From the NCBI RefSeq assembly GCF_009707465.1, contig NZ_CP046120.1, positions 744,001-808,000 of the forward strand: a DNA stretch of 64,000 bases. The letters are read 5' to 3'. Made by a program: the position numbers and the translations under genes. This document shows, in pieces, positions 34,044-43,445 of this stretch. The stretch's first letter is position 1. The number at the start of each line of letters is the position of its first letter. Under the pieces are notes generated by a model. It ran no database searches. It saw nothing but the letters and a program-made list of their open reading frames with translations, and was not told the DNA's origin. Origin of the DNA: Novosphingobium sp. Gsoil 351. Its GTDB lineage: Bacteria > Pseudomonadota > Alphaproteobacteria > Sphingomonadales > Sphingomonadaceae.

Positions 34044-35434
34044 TCCAGCGCCGCCGCGATCGCCCCTTGCGCCGCCTCGGCCAACTGACCCGCGGTAAAC
34101 GCCGGTCCCGCGATCCGTGCCGCCTCGCCATGCAGCCACAGCGCCTCTTCGGCCGCGCGCAGCGGCTCGCCATGGACCGCGAGGCGCGACGCCAGCAGGC
34201 CCGCCAGGACGTCGCCGCTGCCCGCCACCGAGAGCCAGCTCGGTGCGGCGGGGGCGAGGATCAGCGTCCCGTCGGGCATAGCGATCAGGCTGTCCGCGCC
34301 TTTGAGCAAGACCACCGCGCCCGTCGCCTTCGCCACGGCGAGCGCGCGGTCGCGGCGCAGGCCGGTGCCGGGAAGTGAAAACGATTGCTCCAACGCGGCA
34401 AGCTCGCCTTCGTGCGGGGTGAGGACGGCCGCGGCAAGCGGCGCGTCGGCGGGGCTCAACAAGGTCAGCGCGTCGGCATCGACGACCGTGGGCCGATTCG
34501 TGGCGAGAACCGCCGCAAGCCGCGCCCTGGCGGCATCGTCGCGACCGAGCCCCGGACCCACGAGGATCGCGGACCAGCGGCGGTCATCCAGGGCCTGCCC
34601 CAACGGACGCTCGTCGACGACCAGCTCCGGCGGCGGCGCATGCGTCTCGCCCAGCAGCTTCACATACCCGGCTCCACCGTGCATCGCCGCCCTGGCCGCC
34701 AGCAGCGCGGCGCCCGGCATCGTACCCGCGACGATCCCCAGCAGGCCGCGAGAATACTTGTGGGCGTCGACCGCTGGCCGCCTCAGCCCGGGACGCGCGA
34801 GCAGGCGCGCGGCTCCGGCGACCCCGGCGCAGCCGATCCCGAACAGGCGCCGCTGCCCCATCATGGCCGTCGCCGGCATGCTCCAGTGCGCGAAGTTCCA
34901 TGCCCCCAGCGCGATCGTGAGGTCGTAGTGCGGCAACCCGGGGTTGAGCACCGCCCCGCTATCGCTTTCGATCCCGCTGGGCAGGTCGATCGCGACGGCG
35001 GCGTGGTGATGGCGGGCCAGGCGGGCGATCAGGTCGGCCGATTCGGCGGACAGCGCGCGGGTGAGGCCGCTGCCGAACAGGCAATCGACGAACACCTCGC
35101 CCCCGCGGCGGGCATCCGGCTCGACGAGCGCGCCGTGGTACTTGGCGCAGGCACTTTGAGCCGCGACGGAGACCGGCTCCTGCGGGGAAATCACCGCGAC
35201 TTCGCCGCCGCGCGCGCGGATCGTCTCGGCGATCACCCAGCCATCGCCGCCGTTGTTGCCGGGCCCGCACAGCACGGTGACCGCGCGGCCGCCCGAAATC
35301 CGCCAGATCCATTCCGCCGCGCCGCGCCCGGCGATGTCCATCAGCGCCTCGACGCTGCTCCCGCGCTCGATCAGCGCCTGCTCCGCCGCGCGCATCTGCG
35401 CGATGGTGAGTATCTGGTCAGGGCTTTGCAGCAC
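34040..35434 (-). CDS. nnr: Bifunctional NAD(P)H-hydrate epimerase/ADP-dependent dehydratase
   Basis: Nnr repairs hydrated NAD(P)H. The N-terminal half (to about residue 200) is the epimerase, with VTVLCGPGNNGGDGWVIA. The C-terminal half is the dehydratase, with GGAGYVKLLGE, LVGPGLGRDD, VVDADALTLL, LTPHEGELA and the nucleotide-binding AGSGDVLAG. I choose the GTG at 35434 ([19 protein letters not shown]) because it overlaps the lipoprotein stop. An ATG at 35473 would add 13 residues. Both halves are complete. Confidence 0.92.
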   Translation of the reverse strand: MLQSPDQILTIAQMRAAEQALIERGSSVEALMDIAGRGAAEWIWRISGGRAVTVLCGPGNNGGDGWVIAETIRARGGEVAVISPQEPVSVAAQSACAKYHGALVEPDARRGGEVFVDCLFGSGLTRALSAESADLIARLARHHHAAVAIDLPSGIESDSGAVLNPGLPHYDLTIALGAWNFAHWSMPATAMMGQRRLFGIGCAGVAGAARLLARPGLRRPAVDAHKYSRGLLGIVAGTMPGAALLAARAAMHGGAGYVKLLGETHAPPPELVVDERPLGQALDDRRWSAILVGPGLGRDDAARARLAAVLATNRPTVVDADALTLLSPADAPLAAAVLTPHEGELAALEQSFSLPGTGLRRDRALAVAKATGAVVLLKGADSLIAMPDGTLILAPAAPSWLSVAGSGDVLAGLLASRLAVHGEPLRAAEEALWLHGEAARIAGPAFTAGQLAEAAQGAIAAALE

Positions 35435-35762
35435 TGCCGGGCGCCTCGAGCCTGAAACGATAGCGGTCGCCATCGATTTGCGCTTCGATCATCCCGTTCG
35501 AGAGCACGGTTTCGCGCGCTTCCCCGGCCCCGTCGAGCGCGGCAAGACCACCGTCGGTGACGATCTCGAACCGCCGGAAACCGCCGTCGGGACGCCGCAC
35601 GGTGACTTGCGATCCGCTCCGTTCGAGCGAGCAGACCCGCGCAAATCCGGCCGCGCCGTCGAGCGCGCAGGCAATCTGCTCGCCCGCCGGCTGCGCGCCG
35701 GACGAACTGCCGCAAGAGCTCACCGCCAGCGCCGATGCCAGACTAAATATCCGCATAGACAT
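35418..35762 (-). CDS. Small lipoprotein of unknown function
   Basis: A 114-residue protein beginning [20 protein letters not shown], a lipoprotein signal with VSSC as lipobox (Cys at residue 17). The mature domain has three more cysteines or fewer and a beta-rich look ([20 protein letters not shown]). It overlaps the ilvD end by 20 bases and the nnr start by 17 bases. I do not recognise a family. Starts at 35762 or 35756 are equally possible. It is probably anchored to the outer membrane or periplasmic face. Confidence 0.75.
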   Translation of the reverse strand: MSMRIFSLASALAVSSCGSSSGAQPAGEQIACALDGAAGFARVCSLERSGSQVTVRRPDGGFRRFEIVTDGGLAALDGAGEARETVLSNGMIEAQIDGDRYRFRLEAPGSAAKP

Positions 35763-37464
35763 GCGTTTCGGCCTTCGCGCCGGGGTGGGTGAGCGCACCC
35801 TTGCTCGCCGGGCCGACGTTCTGGGCGTAGCGCCACAGCGCGCCCGACTGGTAGTCGTTCGAGCGCGGACGCCAGGCCTTGCGGCGCTCGGCCAGCACGG
35901 CGCCGTCGACCATCAGATCGATCGTCCCCGCTTCGGCATCGATGCTGATCGTATCGCCGTTCTCGACCAGCGCGATCGGGCCGCCGTCGGCCGCTTCGGG
36001 GCCGACGTGGCCGATGCAGAAGCCCCGCGTCGCGCCCGAAAAGCGCCCGTCGGTGATCAGCGCGACCTTTTCGCCCATCCCCAGGCCATAGAGCGCGGCG
36101 GTGGTCGAGAGCATCTCGCGCATACCCGGCCCGCCCTTGGGGCCTTCGTAGCGGATGACCACGACCTCGCCCTCGCGGATCAGCCGCGCCTCGACCGCGG
36201 CGAAGCAGTCTTCCTCGCAATCGAACACCCGCGCCGGGCCGGTGAACTTCAGGCGGTGCATCCCTGCGACCTTGACGATCGCCCCATCGGGCGCGAGCGA
36301 GCCCCTCAGGCCAACAACGCCGCCGGTCGGCGACAGCGGTTTATCGAACGAATAGATCACCTTCTGGTCGGGATTCCAGGTGACTTCTTCGATATTCTCG
36401 CCCAGCGTCTTGCCGCTGACTGTCATCGGCGACGGATCGAGCATACCGCCGTCCAGCAGCGTCTTCATCACCATGTAGACCCCGCCAGCGTCGTACATGT
36501 CCTTGGCGACGTATTTCCCGCCGGGCTTGAGATCGGCCACGTAGGGAGTCGACTTGAAGATCTCGGCGACGTCGAACAGGTCGAACTCGATCCCGCATTC
36601 GCTCGCCATCGCTGGCAGGTGGAGCGCGCCGTTGGTCGAACCGCCGGTCGCGGCGACGACGCGCGCGGCGTTCTCGAAGGCGGCGCGGGTGCAGATGTCG
36701 CGCGGGCGGATGTTGCGCGCGAGCAATTCCATCACCTGACGGCCCGCGGCACGCGCCACTTCTTCGCGCGATTTGTAAGGAGCTGGGGCCATATTACTGT
36801 TAGGCAAGGACAAACCGATAGCTTCGCCGACGCAGGCCATGGTGTTGGCGGTGTACTGTCCACCGCACGCCCCGTGACCGGGGCAGGCGACTTTCTCCAA
36901 CGCGGTGAGGTCCTTGAGCGGACAATTGCCCGCGGCATGCTGGCCCACCGCCTCGAACACATCGACCACGGTCACGTCGCGGTCCTGATAACGCCCCGGC
37001 AGGATCGACCCGCCATAGACGAAGATCGACGGCACGTTGAGCCGAAGCATCGCCATCATCATGCCGGGCAGGCTCTTGTCGCACCCGGCGAACCCGACCA
37101 GCGCATCGTAGCAGTGCCCGCGCACCGACAGCTCGACCGAATCCGCGATCACCTCGCGGCTGACCAGCGATGACTTCATCCCCTGGTGGCCCATCGCAAT
37201 GCCGTCGGTGACGGTGATGGTGTTGAACCGGCGCGGCGTACCGCCGCCAGCCTCGACGCCCTCGCGGCAGATATCGGCCTGGAAATCGAGCACGGTGTTG
37301 CACGGCGCGCTGTCGTTGCCCGCGCTGGCGACCGCGACGAACGGCCGCCCGATCTGCTCCTCGGTCATCCCCATCGCATAGTAATAACTGCGATGCGGCG
37401 CGCGCTCGGGGCCTACCGAAACGTGGCGGCTGGGCAATTTGGCTTTGTCGAATGTGTGCGTCAT
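35743..37464 (-). CDS. ilvD: Dihydroxy-acid dehydratase
   Basis: IlvD dehydrates dihydroxy acids in isoleucine and valine synthesis. The 573-residue protein has the Fe-S cysteines in [11 protein letters not shown] and [18 protein letters not shown], the magnesium site with [10 protein letters not shown], and the active-site Ser in [21 protein letters not shown]. The ATG at 37464 ([15 protein letters not shown]) fits homologues; the longer frame adds an unlikely extension. It is the first gene of ilvD-lipoprotein-nnr-methyltransferase, all overlapping on the minus strand. Confidence 0.95.
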   Translation of the reverse strand: MTHTFDKAKLPSRHVSVGPERAPHRSYYYAMGMTEEQIGRPFVAVASAGNDSAPCNTVLDFQADICREGVEAGGGTPRRFNTITVTDGIAMGHQGMKSSLVSREVIADSVELSVRGHCYDALVGFAGCDKSLPGMMMAMLRLNVPSIFVYGGSILPGRYQDRDVTVVDVFEAVGQHAAGNCPLKDLTALEKVACPGHGACGGQYTANTMACVGEAIGLSLPNSNMAPAPYKSREEVARAAGRQVMELLARNIRPRDICTRAAFENAARVVAATGGSTNGALHLPAMASECGIEFDLFDVAEIFKSTPYVADLKPGGKYVAKDMYDAGGVYMVMKTLLDGGMLDPSPMTVSGKTLGENIEEVTWNPDQKVIYSFDKPLSPTGGVVGLRGSLAPDGAIVKVAGMHRLKFTGPARVFDCEEDCFAAVEARLIREGEVVVIRYEGPKGGPGMREMLSTTAALYGLGMGEKVALITDGRFSGATRGFCIGHVGPEAADGGPIALVENGDTISIDAEAGTIDLMVDGAVLAERRKAWRPRSNDYQSGALWRYAQNVGPASKGALTHPGAKAETHVYADI

Positions 37465-37533
37465 GGCGGTATCCTCGTCGCGCGATGCCTTTGCGGGGGG
37501 ATGCGCATGGGTCAAGCCCCACCACTACCAAAC

Positions 37534-37635
37534 CCGTCGCCCCGGCGCAGGCCGGGGCCCAACCAAGCTCTCCCCATCGGACGGCGCCGCGAGTTCGCGA
37601 GTCCGGTTAGGCCCCGGCCTGCGCCGGGGCGACGG
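37534..37635. repeat. Long inverted repeat of family C between ilvD and ispE
   Basis: Two 26-bp arms at 37534-37559 and 37610-37635 are perfect inverse copies, built around CCCCGGCGCAGGCCGGGG. The 50-base loop also contains TCGCGAG-type short palindromes. Each arm is itself an imperfect palindrome. Placed between two same-strand genes, it could serve as a transcription stop or be a REP-like element. It differs from families A and B. Confidence 0.85.
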
Positions 37636-37643
37636 TGTGAGTT

Positions 37644-38441
37644 TTAGCGAAGCTTTCCCGCGAGCCGCCACCACTCGCGGGGCAGGCCCTCCGCCACAGC
37701 ATCGCGGTGTTCGGAAGTCTCAAACAACGCAAAGCACGTCGCGCCCGAACCGGACATTCGGACCAGCCACGCCGATGTGTCGCGCAAGGAGGCAAGCACT
37801 TTACCTATCACGGGACAAAGGCCGAGAGCGGGAGCCTCCAGATCATTGCGCCCGGCCAGCGCAATTTCGCGCGCGGTGCCGCCGGGCAGCGCACCCGGAT
37901 CCACCCCATCCCACGCGGCAAACACCGGCCCCGTCGCCAGCGGCACGCGCGGGTTCACCAGCAGCACCGGCGTCCCCGCCAAATCCTGCGGCCCCGGCTC
38001 GAGATCGATCCCCGTCCCGCGCCCGATGCAGGTGCTGCTCTTCACGCAGGCCGGAACATCCGCACCCAGCCTGGCCGCGCGCTCGCGCCAGTCATCAGGC
38101 AGGCCGAACCGCGCGTCGTACAGCCGAAACACCGCCCCCGCATCGACCGAACCGCCGCCCAACCCCGCCGCCACCGGCAGCCGCTTGTCGAGCGTTACCC
38201 GCCAGCCCTCGCGCCGGGGCAGCTTGCCCAGTGCCTTGGCGACGATGTTGCCGAGCGGATCGCTCAGCGCGGGCGCGAACACTCCAGTGACGTGCAATTC
38301 GTCTCGCGGCGCGGTCTCGACGCTCAGCTCATCGCCCGCATCGACGAACGCGAACAGCGTCTCGAGTTCGTGATACCCGTCCTCCCGCCGCCGCCGGACG
38401 TGAAGCGCAAGGTTGATCTTGGCGTAGGCGGTTTCGTTCAT
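37644..38441 (-). CDS. ispE: 4-diphosphocytidyl-2-C-methyl-D-erythritol kinase
   Basis: IspE phosphorylates CDP-methylerythritol in the MEP isoprenoid pathway. The 265-residue GHMP kinase begins MNETAYAKINLALHVRRRREDGYHELET. Its ATP loop is LPVAAGLGGGSVDAGAVFRLY; family members usually read GGGSADAAA, so this is a mild variant. The C-terminal motif is VRMSGSGATCFALF. Length is normal. It stands between repeats on both sides. Confidence 0.93.
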   Translation of the reverse strand: MNETAYAKINLALHVRRRREDGYHELETLFAFVDAGDELSVETAPRDELHVTGVFAPALSDPLGNIVAKALGKLPRREGWRVTLDKRLPVAAGLGGGSVDAGAVFRLYDARFGLPDDWRERAARLGADVPACVKSSTCIGRGTGIDLEPGPQDLAGTPVLLVNPRVPLATGPVFAAWDGVDPGALPGGTAREIALAGRNDLEAPALGLCPVIGKVLASLRDTSAWLVRMSGSGATCFALFETSEHRDAVAEGLPREWWRLAGKLR

Positions 38442-38446
38442 CTTGG

Positions 38447-38484
38447 ACCTCTCCCCTTCAGGGGAGAGGGTTGGGAGAGGGGGA
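38447..38484. repeat. Short family B repeat between ispE and the ETF-QO gene
   Basis: ACCTCTCCCCTTCAGGGGAG followed by AGGGTTGGGAGAGGGGGA forms a perfect 9-bp hairpin and shares its sequence with the units at 10.2 and 27.8 kb. It lies immediately before the ispE start and after the ETF-QO gene, both on the minus strand. Confidence 0.75.
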
Positions 38485-38510
38485 TGTCGGTCTGCGCGAT
38501 GGGGCCCCCA

Positions 38511-40154
38511 TCACATATTCGGATAGTTCGGCCCCCCGCCCCCTTCGGGCGTGGTCCAGGTGATGTTCTGGTTGGGGTCCTTGATGTCGCAGGTCTTGCA
38601 GTGAACGCAGTTCTGGGCGTTGATCTGGTATTTGGGCTGGCCTTCCTCGACGCCGAGCCACTCGTAGACCCCCGCCGGGCAGTACCGCGTCGAGGGCCCG
38701 GCGAAGACGCCCAGCTCGCTGGTCCGCTGCAGCTCCAGATCCGCCACCTTGAGGTGGACCGGCTGGTCCTCTTCGTGGTTGGTGAAGCTCAGCGCCACGC
38801 TCGAAAGCCGGTCGAAGCTGATCGTCCCGTCGGGCTTGGGATACTTGATCGGGCGGAACAGGTCGGCGCGCATCGTCGCTTCGCTGTCGTGGTGATGCTT
38901 GAGCGCGGGGACGATCGGCAGGCGGATCTGGCGCAGCCACATGTCGATCCCCGCCAGCGCGGTGCCCAGTTCGCCGCCAAACTTGGCGACCAGCGGCTGC
39001 GCGTTCTGGACGAGCTTGAGCTCCTTGGCGATCCAAGACGAGCGCACCGCCGTGTCATAGTCGGTCAGCGAGGTATGCTCAGCCCCGCCCTTGATCGCCT
39101 TCGCGGCGGCTTCGGCGGCGAGCATGCCGCTTTTCATCGCGGTATGGCTGCCCTTGATCCGCGGCACGTTGACGAAACCCGCGCTGCAGCCGATCAGCGC
39201 GCCGCCGGGGAACGCCAGTTTGGGCACCGACTGCCACCCGCCCTCGTTGATCGCCCGCGCGCCGTAGGATACGCGGCGCCCGCCTTCGAGAACGCTGCGG
39301 ATCGCCGGGTGCTGCTTCCAGCGCTGGAATTCCTCGAACGGATAGACGTAGGGGTTCTTGTAATCGAGCGCGGTGACGAAGCCGAGCGCGACCTGGTTGT
39401 TGGCCTGGTGGTAGAGGAACCCGCCGCCCCATGAATCGCTTTCGCTCAGCGGCCAGCCCTGGGTATGGATCACCCGGCCGGGGAAGTGCTTGTCCTCGGG
39501 AATGTCCCACAGTTCCTTGATGCCGAGTCCGTAGACCTGCGGCTGGCAATCGCGCTCTAGGTCGTACTTGCCCTTGAGCTGCTTGGTCAGGCTGCCGCGC
39601 GCGCCCTCGGCGAACAGCGTGTACTTGGCGTGGAGCTCCATCCCGGGCTGATAGTCGCCCTTGTGGCTGCCGTCCTTGGCTATCCCCATGTCCTGGGTGG
39701 CGACGCCGATCACCTTGTCGCCATCATAAAGCACTTCGCCCGCCGGGAAGCCCGGGAAGATTTCCACCCCCAGCTCTTCGGCCTTGCCCGCCAGCCAGCG
39801 GCACAAGTTGCCGAGGCTGCCGGTATAGCAGCCCTCGTTGGACATGAAGGGCGGCATGAACACTTCGGGCAGCGAATACTGGCGGGTCTCGCTGAGCACC
39901 CAGTGGTGGTTCTCGACAACCTCGACCTCGCCCATCGGGCACCCGTCATCGCGCCAGTTCGGCAGCAGCTCGTCGAGCGCGCGCGGATCGACGACCGCGC
40001 CAGAAAGGATATGTGCGCCGATCTCGGAGCCTTTTTCGAGGACGCAGCAGGTCAACTCGGCGTCGATCTGCTTGATCCGGATCGCCGCGGCCAGCCCGGC
40101 CGGGCCGCCGCCCACGATCACCACGTCATAGGGCATCGATTCGCGTTCGCTCAC
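38511..40154 (-). CDS. Electron transfer flavoprotein-ubiquinone oxidoreductase
   Basis: This membrane-bound enzyme takes electrons from acyl-CoA dehydrogenases through ETF and reduces ubiquinone. The 547-residue protein starts at the GTG at 40154 after GGAGG: VSERESMPYDVVIVGGGPAG, the FAD site. It has the ubiquinone/FAD block GWPLSESDSWGGGFLYHQANNQVALG. The C-terminal 4Fe-4S cysteines are in RYCPAGVYEW and QNCVHCKTCDIKDPNQNITW. Length is full. It serves the many acyl-CoA dehydrogenases of the island at 8-17 kb. Confidence 0.95.
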   Translation of the reverse strand: MSERESMPYDVVIVGGGPAGLAAAIRIKQIDAELTCCVLEKGSEIGAHILSGAVVDPRALDELLPNWRDDGCPMGEVEVVENHHWVLSETRQYSLPEVFMPPFMSNEGCYTGSLGNLCRWLAGKAEELGVEIFPGFPAGEVLYDGDKVIGVATQDMGIAKDGSHKGDYQPGMELHAKYTLFAEGARGSLTKQLKGKYDLERDCQPQVYGLGIKELWDIPEDKHFPGRVIHTQGWPLSESDSWGGGFLYHQANNQVALGFVTALDYKNPYVYPFEEFQRWKQHPAIRSVLEGGRRVSYGARAINEGGWQSVPKLAFPGGALIGCSAGFVNVPRIKGSHTAMKSGMLAAEAAAKAIKGGAEHTSLTDYDTAVRSSWIAKELKLVQNAQPLVAKFGGELGTALAGIDMWLRQIRLPIVPALKHHHDSEATMRADLFRPIKYPKPDGTISFDRLSSVALSFTNHEEDQPVHLKVADLELQRTSELGVFAGPSTRYCPAGVYEWLGVEEGQPKYQINAQNCVHCKTCDIKDPNQNITWTTPEGGGGPNYPNM

Positions 40155-40228
40155 GGCGGCACCTCCCTCGTTTGTCGTGCTTCCCGCCTTGATTGCTGGG
40201 GCCGGGCAGGTCAAGACCGCGCCCGACT

Positions 40229-40993
40229 ATGGACCCGCGCGAAACATCCGATTGGGCGGCCGAACTCGCCGCGGCGCAGGCCTGGTGGCGCGAGGCGGGG
40301 GTCGACCTCGCCTTTGCCGACGAAGCCACCGTTTGGCTGGCCGACAAGCGCGCGGCCACTAGCGACACCGGCGCTGAATCCGCGCCGGCGCAGGCCGAAC
40401 CCCCGCGCGTAGCCACGCGTCCTCGCATCGGCGGCGAGCGCGCGCTTTGGCCAAAGACGCTGGACGACTTCCCCGCCTGGTGGCTGACCGAGCCGAGCCT
40501 CGATCCCGCCCCCGCCGCGCAGCGCGTGATGCCCGCCGGTCCCCACGGAGCGCCGCTGATGGTCCTGGTGGCGATGCCGGAAGCCCAAGACTCGGCGGCA
40601 CTACTCTCTGGCAGGCAGGGCCGACTGCTGTCCGCGATCCTGTCCGCGTTCGGGTTCGACCGCGACCAAATCTATCTGGCCAGCGTCCTGCCCAGGCCGA
40701 TCGCGGCGCCGGACTGGTCCGCGCTCGCCGCCGCCGGGCTCGGCGAAGTGCTCGCCCATCACATCGGACTGGCCGCCCCACAGCGGCTGATCGTGTTCGG
40801 AAAGGACATTTCATCGCTTCTCGGCCACGATCCGGCGCAAGTCGCTCAATCTTCACCCCGATTTAACCATGAAGGTTCGAGCGTCCCGCTGATGCTCGCG
40901 CCTGCGCTCGAGGCGTTGCTCGAGCGCCCGGCTCTGAAGCGGGGACTGTGGACACGCTGGCTCGAGTGGGAGCCGACCGGATTGGGGACTTGA
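40229..40993 (+). CDS. Uracil-DNA glycosylase-superfamily-like protein
   Basis: A 254-residue protein. After an N-terminal alpha-helical piece and a linker, LMVLVAMPEAQDSAALLSGRQGRLLSAILSAFG and IYLASVLPRPIAAPDWSAL resemble family 4 uracil-DNA glycosylase, and RLIVFGKDISSLLG resembles its later strand. The usual GEAPG motif is replaced by MPEAQ, and the four Fe-S cysteines of family 4 are absent, so glycosylase activity is doubtful. The start at 40229 was chosen as the first ATG after the divergent ETF-QO gene. Its stop overlaps the transglycosylase start (TGATG), so the two are coupled. Confidence 0.7.
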   Translation: MDPRETSDWAAELAAAQAWWREAGVDLAFADEATVWLADKRAATSDTGAESAPAQAEPPRVATRPRIGGERALWPKTLDDFPAWWLTEPSLDPAPAAQRVMPAGPHGAPLMVLVAMPEAQDSAALLSGRQGRLLSAILSAFGFDRDQIYLASVLPRPIAAPDWSALAAAGLGEVLAHHIGLAAPQRLIVFGKDISSLLGHDPAQVAQSSPRFNHEGSSVPLMLAPALEALLERPALKRGLWTRWLEWEPTGLGT

Positions 40994-42759
40994 TGCTGGC
41001 AAAGACCGCTCTGAAGCTGGCCGCCGCGACGCTGGTCGTGACGCTGGCGACGGCCGTCCCGGCATCGGCCAACAGCGCCTCGGCCGACTATTTCCGCCTG
41101 CGCGGGGACAGCCGCAACGCGCCCAGCGTGCTAACCAAGGACGAGCGCGACTATTACACCGCGCTGTTCGCCGCCGAGCGCCGCGAGGACTGGGCCGCGG
41201 TCCAGACGATGCTGGCGCAGAAGCCCGACGGCCCGCTCCATGCGGTCGCGAAGGCAGAGTTCTACCTCGCCGCCAATTCTCCCAAGGCCGATGCCGCGCC
41301 ACTGGTCCAGCTCGTCCAGCAGGCGCCCGACCTGCCGTGGGCCGACCAGCTTTCGCGCCTGGCCGTCAAGCGCGGCGCGACCGAACTGCCCGGGCTGGTC
41401 CAGGCGCAGCGGCTCTATTCGGTATCGAGCGCGCCCAAGCGCCTGCGCCCGCGCAGCACCGCCGACGGGACGATGCCGGCCAGCATCGCCGACGCCATTC
41501 TGCTCGCAATCAAGAACGACGATCCCACCGGCGCGCGCGCGCTGCTCGACGGGATCGACGCATCGCTCTCTAGCGAGGCGCGCGCCGAATGGCGCCAGCG
41601 AGTGGCGTGGAGCTTCTATATCGAGAACGACGACGCCCAGGCGCTCAGCGTCGCACGCAGCGTCGCCGACGGCAGCGGACCGTGGGTCGCCGAGGGCTGG
41701 TGGACCACCGGCCTGGCCGCATGGCGGCTGGGCGGGTGCGAGGAAGCCGCCAACGCCTTCGAGAAATCCGCGGCGCTGGCCGAAAACGCCGATCTTGCCG
41801 CCGCGGGCAACTACTGGGCGAGCCGCGCGTGGATCCGCTGCCGCGTGCCCGAGAAGGTCTCCACGAATTTGCGCGCCGCGGCGCGCAAGACCGAGACGTT
41901 CTATGGCCTGCTCGCGGCCGAGGCGCTGGGCCTGAAGGAACCGGCCTTGCGCGCATCGCCCGATTTCAGCGGTGAGGACTGGCAGGCGCTGCGGGGCACC
42001 GGCAATGTCCGCGCGGCTGTCGCGCTCGCCGAAATCGGCCGCGAGGATCTTGCCGACGAGGTTCTGCGGTATCAGGCCAAGATCGGCGATCCGCGCCAAT
42101 ATGCCGCCCTCACCCGCCTCGCCCGCGACCTGGGGCTGGCATCGACCCAGCTATGGATGGCCTACAACGCACCTTCGGGCGGCCGCCCCGACGATGCCGC
42201 ACGCTATCCCACCCCCAAGTGGACCCCGGCGAACGGATGGAAGGTCGATCCCGCGCTGGTCTATGCCCATGCCTTGCAGGAATCGAATTTCCGCACCGCG
42301 GTCGTCAGCCCGGCGCAAGCCAGGGGGCTGATGCAGATCACCCCGATCACTGTGCGCCAGCACAGCCCGGCGCTGTCGCTCAATGCCGCGGCAGTGGATC
42401 TGACAAATCCTGCCACAAACCTCGCGTTTGGGCAGCAAAACCTCGAAATGCTGCGCGACTCTAGTGCGACTGGGGGACTACTTCCCAAGATCATGGCCGC
42501 CTATAACGCCGGCCTCGCCCCGGTAACCCGCTGGAACAGCGAGATTCGCGATGGCGGCGATCCGCTACTGTGGATGGAATCGATCCCCTACTGGGAAACC
42601 CGCGGCTACGTCAGCGTGGTGATGCGCAACTACTGGATGTACGAGAACCAGGCGGGAGGCCAATCGGACAGTCGTGCCGGGCTGGCCGAGGGTAAGTGGC
42701 CGAAGTTCCCCGGTTTGACCGGTGCGCCGGCAGTGCGTGTCGCTTCCAGCCTACGCTGA
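40993..42759 (+). CDS. Soluble lytic murein transglycosylase
   Basis: This periplasmic enzyme cleaves peptidoglycan to anhydro-muropeptides. The 588-residue protein starts at 40993 with a signal peptide (MLAKTALKLAAATLVVTLATAVPASA). A long helical superhelix follows, then the SLT domain with the catalytic Glu in VYAHALQESNFRT, GLMQITP and AAYNAGLAPVTRW. The C-terminal block WMESIPYWETRGYVSVVMRNY is typical of the Slt70 family. It overlaps the glycosylase-like gene by one base. Confidence 0.94.
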   Translation: MLAKTALKLAAATLVVTLATAVPASANSASADYFRLRGDSRNAPSVLTKDERDYYTALFAAERREDWAAVQTMLAQKPDGPLHAVAKAEFYLAANSPKADAAPLVQLVQQAPDLPWADQLSRLAVKRGATELPGLVQAQRLYSVSSAPKRLRPRSTADGTMPASIADAILLAIKNDDPTGARALLDGIDASLSSEARAEWRQRVAWSFYIENDDAQALSVARSVADGSGPWVAEGWWTTGLAAWRLGGCEEAANAFEKSAALAENADLAAAGNYWASRAWIRCRVPEKVSTNLRAAARKTETFYGLLAAEALGLKEPALRASPDFSGEDWQALRGTGNVRAAVALAEIGREDLADEVLRYQAKIGDPRQYAALTRLARDLGLASTQLWMAYNAPSGGRPDDAARYPTPKWTPANGWKVDPALVYAHALQESNFRTAVVSPAQARGLMQITPITVRQHSPALSLNAAAVDLTNPATNLAFGQQNLEMLRDSSATGGLLPKIMAAYNAGLAPVTRWNSEIRDGGDPLLWMESIPYWETRGYVSVVMRNYWMYENQAGGQSDSRAGLAEGKWPKFPGLTGAPAVRVASSLR

Positions 42760-42772
42760 GCTGCTCCACACC

Positions 42773-42866
42773 CCGCTGATGTCGAGCCTGCTGGCAGGCT
42801 CAGGGTGAACTGCCGACTTTGTCGTCAGTCGAGACATGATGTCTCGACTACGCTCGACATGAGCGG
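42773..42866. repeat. Family A repeat cluster before moaB
   Basis: The unit at 42840-42866 (TGTCTCGACTACGCTCGACA plus TGAGCGG) is the inverse of the 4398-4424 sequence with no change. A truncated copy (CCGCTGATGTCGAG) is at 42773-42786. Between them, TCGAGACAT-G-ATGTCTCGA forms a perfect 9-bp palindrome at the junction. The array fills most of the gap between the transglycosylase and moaB. Confidence 0.85.
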
Positions 42867-42901
42867 ATAAGGGAGGCGCAAATCATTCAGATGAGACGCT
42901 G

Positions 42902-43429
42902 ATGGCAATCGACCCCGAGCGCGCGTTCAAGCCGATCAGCATTGCGCTGCTGACGGTTTCCGACACGCGCACCGCCGCCGACGATACTTCCGGCGACATT
43001 CTCGCCGAACGGATCAAGGCCGCGGGCCACGCCCTCGCCGCTCGCGCGATCGAGCGTGACGACGTTCCGCGCATTTGCGACCGGCTCAACAACTGGATCG
43101 ACGATTCCCGGATCGACTGCGTGATCTCGACCGGCGGCACCGGGCTGACCGGGCGCGACGTGACCCCCGAGGCGCTCGACCGGGTCAAGGAGAAAGACAT
43201 TCCGGGCTTCGGCGAACTTTTCCGTTGGCTCAGCTATAAAACCATAGGCACTTCGACCGTGCAGTCGCGGGCAATGGCGGTGCTGGCGCGCGGCACCTAC
43301 ATCTTCGCACTCCCCGGCTCGAACGGCGCGGTGAAGGACGGCTGGGACCTGATCCTGTCCGAGCAACTCGATGCCCGGAACCGCCCCTGCAACTTCGTCG
43401 AGCTGATGCCGCGGTTGCGCGAAGTCTGA
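42902..43429 (+). CDS. moaB: Molybdenum cofactor biosynthesis protein B (MogA/MoaB fold)
   Basis: A 175-residue protein. The molybdopterin-binding core is IALLTVSDTRTAADDTSGDIL, then VISTGGTGLTGRDVTPEAL, and the C-terminal FALPGSNGAVKDGWD. These are the MoaB/MogA motifs. It adenylates molybdopterin ahead of metal insertion. No other moa or moe gene is near. The stop is 16 bases from the stop of the convergent YbjN gene. Confidence 0.92.
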   Translation: MAIDPERAFKPISIALLTVSDTRTAADDTSGDILAERIKAAGHALAARAIERDDVPRICDRLNNWIDDSRIDCVISTGGTGLTGRDVTPEALDRVKEKDIPGFGELFRWLSYKTIGTSTVQSRAMAVLARGTYIFALPGSNGAVKDGWDLILSEQLDARNRPCNFVELMPRLREV

Positions 43430-43445
43430 CGATTTTCCGCAGCGC

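Noticed and set aside
35557..37173. A 538-residue frame antisense to ilvD
   Set aside because: ilvD is complete and strongly conserved on the other strand; the antisense frame shows no motif.
37707..39434. A 575-residue frame antisense to ispE and the ETF-QO gene
   Set aside because: It spans two complete genes and an intergenic repeat, which a real gene would not do.
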